A model generated the notes under the pieces. It was not told the DNA's origin and did not search any database. It saw only the letters and a list, made by a program, of their open reading frames with translations. The position numbers and the translations under genes were made by a program. From contig NW_017804032.1 of NCBI RefSeq assembly GCF_001625305.1, forward strand, positions 738,852 to 802,851: 64,000 nucleotides of DNA. The letters run 5' to 3'. The stretch comes from Branchiostoma belcheri (Eukaryota; Chordata; Leptocardii; Amphioxiformes; Branchiostomatidae). Each line of letters opens with the position of its first letter. Positions within the stretch are counted from its first letter, which is position 1. Positions 57,231 through 64,000 of the stretch are shown here, piece by piece.

Positions 57231-60200
57231 CTGGACAACACAGAAATAACCGTATTAATCACACTGTAAATATTCTACAATCACTCTATAATAGGCAAAC
57301 AAAATATTGTTTGAATATGAGTAGGAGAAGTATGAAATATGGTTTGAATACATGTTATGAAAACATAAAATATTGTTTTTGAATATGTGTATTGAAATGT
57401 TTGAAAATTCATGGTCAGAATACATATCACTGCAAATTCAAACTTAACTTTGGTAGAAAAAGACTAGAAAGTGTAGAAGTATAACATGGAAATTTATTAT
57501 GCCTTAAAAGAAAAATCCATCCAAAGCGCGGATGTTCAGCACATGTTCCATGGTAGATGGGGATATAGGTCAGGGGATATAACAGTCGGGGCGAGGTCAA
57601 TGCATTCAACTGACTTCCTTTTGCATTTTCCTGCTTTCATAAATGTACAGGAGACTCTTGTCTCTTTCTTAAGTCTGTGGCACGCTGGTATATCTTAAAG
57701 CCAAGCCATTAAGAAATTATGTCGCTAAGTTACAAAAACAGTTTTGAGAACCAGATTACTACATGGATACATTGCGATGGCAACCACAGTGTGCATCTGA
57801 TAATTACCAAACGAGTTCTAATTTCAGACAACCTTTTATTTAAGTCGACTTTACGACCATCTGGTATAGCAACTTCCTCTTTAAATGTCTACGTTTAATT
57901 CTTCACCACTGTCATCCTGGTATTATGTTCACACATACGTATGTTTAAAACCTAATATTGACATACTATCACCTTCCAAACGACCAGCTATGCTCGTATC
58001 CATATTACATGACTACTGAATGACCTGGCATTATTGTTTCTTAATTAAAGGCACTTTCCACAGAAGGGACAAGACAGGTGAGATAATGATGAAGACTACC
58101 TGTAGTAAAGACAGGTCTGTGGCCAATTATGTACTTCCACCCCTACCTTTGATGTTAGTGAATGGTAGGATGGACTACAAGCCAGCCATTCCTGCTGTCT
58201 GTTATCATTAGACTTATCTTTCTACTCAGTAGACACACACTGACAAGTAGCCCACAGAAAGTTACCAAGATATCCCTTATCATACTTGTGGATCTATGGA
58301 AATGTGGTAAGCAACATCTGGTTTTCTCTTGTCACAGGAGGTCTCAACCAATTTTTAAAAGATTGAGACACCAACATGCTTTTGTTGACATATATATTTC
58401 TGTCCTACATTCACCTCTTGTGTATTTCAAAACAGGTCATTTAAACTTGTAAATTTTCGCGACACAAACTATACACAAATTTATGTCTTTTTTTCCCTGA
58501 TATACTACTTTTTTTCCACACATGAATGCACCCTGAAGGGAGGTTGCACTAGACATTCTTCAACTATTCATATACACTACAGCTTTCCCAACACCACTTG
58601 TAGCTGTAGACAATCACAGCCTATAGATTACCGGCGACCTCTGGTAAAAAGGTTACACAATTATCCCGACAAATGTCCCCTGCTGCTGGCTAAACCGCAA
58701 TAAAATATCCGCCTATCTGGAGCAGTCATCTATGGGAGAAACCCATGATATCCCTGCTGCGGTTATCAGTTGGTAGCAGTAGGGAACATCTGGACTGGAG
58801 TAAGCTAACAGTGACACACGCGTAATCCCATCTCACCTTGTATCCTCAGGCAATCAATCAGCTTATTCCTGGATTTCATCCTGAGAATGCTATTACTGTA
58901 GTATTACCAAGATGCCACTCTGACTCGCAGCAAAAGCACTCCTAAGTATCCTTAAATTCAGTTCTAAAAATGGAATCGCATCTCAAACCAGTTGACTTCA
59001 TACTGAATCATAGTAGGGACAAATATCATGTACAGTATACGAAAGTTCATATATATTGGTCTTTTTGATGAGAGTAATTAACACTGATCAATGGACAGAG
59101 CATTCAGCAGAACAAGGGGGTCATCTGCAGTACCGAAAAGTGGGGCAAGGGGGCCTCGCTTCCTGCAACCAACATTCATGTTGCCGCTAACAGGAGATGC
59201 CAGGCAGTGTTGATATCCGGACTGGAGCCGCACAGGATATTTGCAGGAGCTTTCAGGAAATTGTGGAGGCCGCTTGTTGGGTTTGAAAGATACACACTCG
59301 ACTGTTGACGTGCCAACATTTTCTGTCAGGCCTCCAGCTTTTCGTAGGACGAAAGCGCACTCTGTGAGACCTAGTCAGGCTAACAAGTGTTACAGAAACA
59401 GAAATTCCATATCAGAAGACTAAAGTCAAGAAAAAGACACACAAAAAATGAAAATGGAGAAATATGTCAACGTGAAGGTACAGTTTTCTTGAAGCAACTG
59501 GGCATCCAGTCTGTCTCAGACTCCAGACGTTAATAAGACAGGATTGATCTGACTACCAAAGATAGGTCGTTGACAGCCTGACCCTTACCCAGCCCTGTTC
59601 TCTCCCACAACCCACAGTTCCTGTGACTGATTGGAATAATGGCCCGATCAATACAAACTTAATGTTTTAAAGCCAGAGAGTGGATCAGTGGGGATGTACT
59701 GCACCACTTGATCAATGAGGTGCGTACTGGTTATTAAAAGGGTTCTCCACACATGGCCAGTCGTCTTGGACCGCTGCCATGCTACACTAGGCTTGGCTGA
59801 ACAAGCATTGAGAATGTCAAGGAGAATTTCTATACCCAGCCTAATAATATGTGCAAGTAATCTTTTACGGTTGGACGGATCATTTACCGCATGTTTTTCC
59901 TTGTAAAGTCATTTTGAAACATGTAAGAAGAATAAAATTGTCTGCGCATTTAACTGTACTATGGCCTTGAATTTAAATAGTGGTGCCACTGGACAACTGT
60001 GTATGAAAATACCGGTACCAAAACTGTAAATGGTGTAAGGCATTGTAAAAAAAAATGTTGCGTTCCAAGTTTCCTGACCGACCCTAGAAAAACCTGCCGA
60101 CCCTAGTCTTTTTTGGTGAATCCCAGCAAGTACATCCTTTTTTAGAGCTGATCAACCTTTTCTAGCTCCTTGATCTGACACCAGAGAGATGAAACAAGTG

Positions 60201-63200
60201 CAACTTATTCAAGTGTTACTTTATAAAACTGTATTGTATGAGCTGGACCACTAGCCAAGGTAAAAAAAAAGATAATCCCTACCTACCGATCCTAACTCTT
60301 TCAGGACTAAACCAGTAAACACAACATTTTTTTCCCTAGGCCCAAACACAAAGCTTCATTTTTGGGCACTGGAGGCCAGTAGTTAGATGCCAGGGGAGGA
60401 TGAATTTGCCCAATGTGTCAGACATGTGCTGATCAACTTACCGCTTCACCACAGATAGACGCCAGGCTTTACAACGTGACCAGGATACAGATGTGAACAA
60501 CTTGTCCCGTGGAGAGCTATCCAACTTCCTTGACAGAATTTACAGAGGGCTTCTTTCACTAGAGCTGGCATTAAGCATATTTCAAAAGGCACTGACGTGA
60601 CAAAATAACCTTTACATTGTCACATTTAAGTGAAAAATTCTTCTCATTATCACTTGCGCCAGTTACAATTTCTGTAGAATTTGCTCGTTTGTTGGATGGT
60701 TAATTTAGGGATAATAAAAATGTATTTGAAACAAGTTTATGTCTTTTTTTCATTCTATTTTAGTCGTGACTTGAGAAAAAAACAGATCCAGCAATTTTTC
60801 AAGGCCTTATCATCACTAGATCATTGTTGTACCTATGTATCATCATAAAACCTAAGTGCCAAATTATTTCGCACAAGTGCCATACATTAAAATGCTCATA
60901 TAGCCAGGACACTTGAATTCTATCATGTCCATTGGCACTTACACCAAAACGTTAGCGTAAAAAGGTTACAATATACCAATGACAAGACGCGGTAATTGAT
61001 AGTACGTGACGGGCTCGGCATATCGGCTTCACTTGCGTTTAGCGTTTCGAGAGAGCTGTCAGCGAAAACGGCCGCTATTTTTCACGGCATCAGTCTTTAT
61101 GGGCTGGCCAACATGGCTGGTAACTCCAGCAATTGAATTATACGGCAAATTACCTTCTCTAATGGACGAAATGTAAATAGTCCTGGGAAAATGCATCAAG
61201 GCACACCAGGCTGGAACATCCCGGCTAATTGACTAGAGGGGGAAGGAGGAATGATTTGTTTGGGCTGGGATTTCCCTAGTGTCTGCTAAAAAATTAGATG
61301 GGTGCTCAAATAGATCACTGTTCAGTGCTGCGCTCTTATAACAAGGGATTGAATATCTATTCTACTGCTTCTAATGCGTTTGGTCTTCTCGTACTCGTAG
61401 TGCCAAATTCTTTGCAAGCCTGGCTAATGCTAGTGATATCGTGTATATGTGTAAGTGTGGTCAAAATGTTGTCGTGTTTAAATGATTTCTACATTAACAG
61501 CTTGTCCAATCACTAGCCATTATCTTCAAAGCATAATATGCACATTTTCTTCTCCTCTTCCCATTACAAGGCACCGGATGTGCAGCGTAGGTACTGAAAC
61601 GTTATAATGAAAGGGGAAGAGAGGCTTGTATGTAGTCTTCCATTAAAACTCAGAAAAACGGGTTGTCGTTTGGTTCTAATTGAAGGGTAGTACAGCCGAG
61701 GATATACATTAGTCCAATTCTGGTAGTACCAAAGTTGTTCCCTGGGTAGATTAAATAACTGGGCAACATGACAGCATTACAACACCCCCCCTCCCGCCCC
61801 AGTATCTTCAATAATATTGTATTGTGTAAGAAGACCAGACACTGTATTGTGTAAGCACAACACTCAGTATTACAATGTCTAAATGGTAAAACACCACTAA
61901 GAAATAGTGGATTTTGACAGCTTTCAGCCATATAAGTTATCAGATACAAAGTTGTCTCTTTAACGAATCAATGAAGGATAGACTGCTAGATAGAGCTTCT
62001 GATGACTCAAAGACAAAAGTCTCATGCACTCTGTTTTACATTTCCTTGCTGCAGGCAAGAAGGTTCAAAATATAGATCCATGCTGCAGGTAAAGCATGTT
62101 CAGCAATTCTGTATTGGGTACAGTGTAAGTTGGCAGGGCTAGGGTTAAACACACAGGATGTGGTCACAAGTCATCATGGCTGCAGTAAGGATTATCAGGA
62201 AGCCCCTTTCACACACCTTCACCGGTCACGACAGGTGAGCAAATATGATCAACACTTCATACAAAAGAAACAGTCATCTCAACTTGTACAGCCCTTTCAT
62301 AGCTGTTTGCCTCTAGACATTTCTTTGGACAGTAAGGTCAGCGTTAATTCTAAAAAAATTTGCATCCAAAAACCAGCTGCAGCAATCATTCTAACTTGAT
62401 TTTATGACAATTTTTTTCTTAATTCCTAAATAACTTATTTCTGATGTAGATCCTAAGAACAAAGAGATAGTTGTTTCATGTTTAATGCATTAGTCAGAAT
62501 CTATTCACGCTAGAGAAATGTAGGATAGTGTTTGAAACTGTCCTAGAAATGTAACAAGACCCTTTTTTTGGTCATGACTTCAGATGAGTCACTTCCTGGG
62601 TTCCACAACTTGTTTGCCTTAAATGGTCAAAAAACTTGTGGAACGGATCTGCCCCCCTCCCCACGCTCCTCTGATCAAATAACAGGTGCAGGTTACAGCC
62701 AGGTGTGACTAAGACTAAGACAGGTGCATCTGAATAACCCATTAAAGAAATGAATTATTCTGCTTGATGAATTTTCTTTTGTTTTACCCCTTACGATAAT
62801 TGAATTTTATGGCAGATCATTTACCCAGGTTTATTCATTACATTTGAATAATGACATTTTATCCATTGGCTACGTTTTCTTTTCATGACATCTGTTTCTT
62901 TGACCCTTTTCCTTAGCCTCTACAAAGCAACTCCCTTGGAATAATATCTGTCTTTTTGTACTCTTTCTAGCTGCTTCCCAAAGCCTATCTTTTCTTACTG
63001 ATTTGTTCTATGCTATAGAGTTTTCATGGATGTTCACACACATTATGGAGAAGATTTAGAGACAGGCCTTTTTGTTTGAAAGGCCATGGGCACATCTGGT
63101 GGCACCAGTTGTTAAAAGGCTGCTCCCATGGGTTAGTGCTGACATTCACACTGTCAATGACAGCACTGATGTTAGAATGACAGCAACTGCTGTGACATAC

Positions 63201-63900
63201 TGTATTTCTTTTCCTTGTTTCAGCACCAGTTAGCTAACCCATCTTATGCTATGGACTCTTTGGACCACACAGACTTCTATTTTTGTTGTGGAATACTTGG
63301 ATGGGAAGTCAAGCAAACTTAGAAAAGAAATGACAAAACTAACATCAAAATAATAATAAAAATATGCTTTAGCTGTTCTTTTGTGGATTGTTACAGCGCT
63401 GAATACAAAATACAATCAAGATTTTTTTTCCAAAAATTGCAATTGTCAGAAAGGTGAAGACCAGAAGTTACTAAAATATCTCATTCACCCGTCTTTTTCT
63501 AAGAACGTTCCTTTTACAGTAAAGTACAGACAATCCTTTATCAGCTGAAGCTGTGTAATTCCTACCTGACAGACATATGCGTTCCCCTGTCACTCATCCA
63601 TTAGCAGGCTTTTTATCCCTAACAGGAAAACACCCCCACTTTGTACCATCTCATTTCAGTAATGGAGCCCGGCTGCTCTTCAAAGTACACTCCACACTCC
63701 AGTCTTGTCTGAAACATCTGTCATGGGGCCTTCACTCCTGTACTGGATCTTACTAGGCTGTTTTTAGAAGAAAAAAAAAAAAACTAAAGCTATGTCATGA
63801 AATCTACAGGGAAACATGTAACAGTACCTTCACATTTTTCCTTGATATATCTATCAACTTTGTAGGTATTTGCATGGGACTATAGTATAATAATATGATA
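57231..63900 (-). other. probable large VAT1 intron
   Basis: No exon is recognised on either strand in about 6.7 kb. The next upstream VAT1 exon should encode the GroES-like half (with a GLNFAD-type motif), and no such frame was found. The content is AT-rich intronic sequence with no clear gene. A repeat-like stretch with CTGACCGACCCTAG lies near 60065-60110. Confidence 0.5.
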
Positions 63901-64000
63901 CAGGGGTCTCCCCAGGAATTTTTTGGGGAGTGGTGCTGGAATTTTTTTGGAGGGCACGTAGTGCCCGACGCCGCGCGAAGCGCGGCTGTGAGGGGGGGAG
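63901..64000 (+). mobile_element. GC-rich repeat, second copy, cut by window edge
   Basis: Nearly identical to 52770-52866 over about 97 bp, including CAGGGGTCTCCCCAGGAATT and the CGCGCGAAGCGCGG hairpin. It runs off the right edge. Such close identity implies a young family. Confidence 0.85.

Noticed and set aside
57231..63900. N-terminal VAT1 exons within the window
   Set aside because: I looked for the GLNFAD-type motif and GroES-like sequence on the minus strand and saw none, so they probably lie beyond 64000.

Overview
Eukaryotic nuclear DNA, about 64 kb, AT-leaning, with small exons, GT-AG introns and many short non-autonomous transposons. The gene set (one SoxB2/Sox14-21 gene, an HSFY/HSF5-like heat-shock-factor relative, VAT1, and a secreted phospholipase-A2-fold gene), the tRNA-derived SINEs and the dense MITE content point to an invertebrate deuterostome. 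A lancelet (Branchiostoma) is most likely, but this is inferred from gene type and not proven. Two runs of 20 N (11542-11561, 52892-52911) mark assembly gaps. Two coding exons carry apparent one-base insertions, so indel errors in the assembly should be expected.

Layout. 1-4.7 kb: the single-exon SoxB2 gene on the minus strand, with a CCAAT/CRE/TATA-like promoter. 4.7-43.9 kb: a ~39 kb desert with no convincing gene. It holds transposons (three TIR elements with perfect 9-bp target duplications, PIF/Harbinger-like MITEs with TTA duplications, SINEs, some nested) separated by GC-richer, motif-rich islands that look like developmental enhancers. 43.9-46.2 kb: a three-exon HSF-family gene on the plus strand. 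48.5-50.9 kb: a secreted, cysteine-rich PLA2-like gene on the minus strand, first exon not found. 53.4-57.2 kb: the last seven exons of VAT1 on the minus strand. The VAT1 N-terminal exons lie beyond the right edge, so 57.2-64 kb is probably one large VAT1 intron.

The genes do not form a pathway; the neighbourhood is syntenic, not operonic. The most unusual signal is a ~250-bp dispersed repeat (six copies at 25.2, 40.3, 48.7, 49.6, 49.9 and 56.2 kb). Each copy carries a CCATGG-centred RFX-like palindrome next to a dimeric nuclear-receptor site (IR1 or DR1). Four of the six lie in introns of the PLA2-like and VAT1 genes, often within tens of bases of a splice site.
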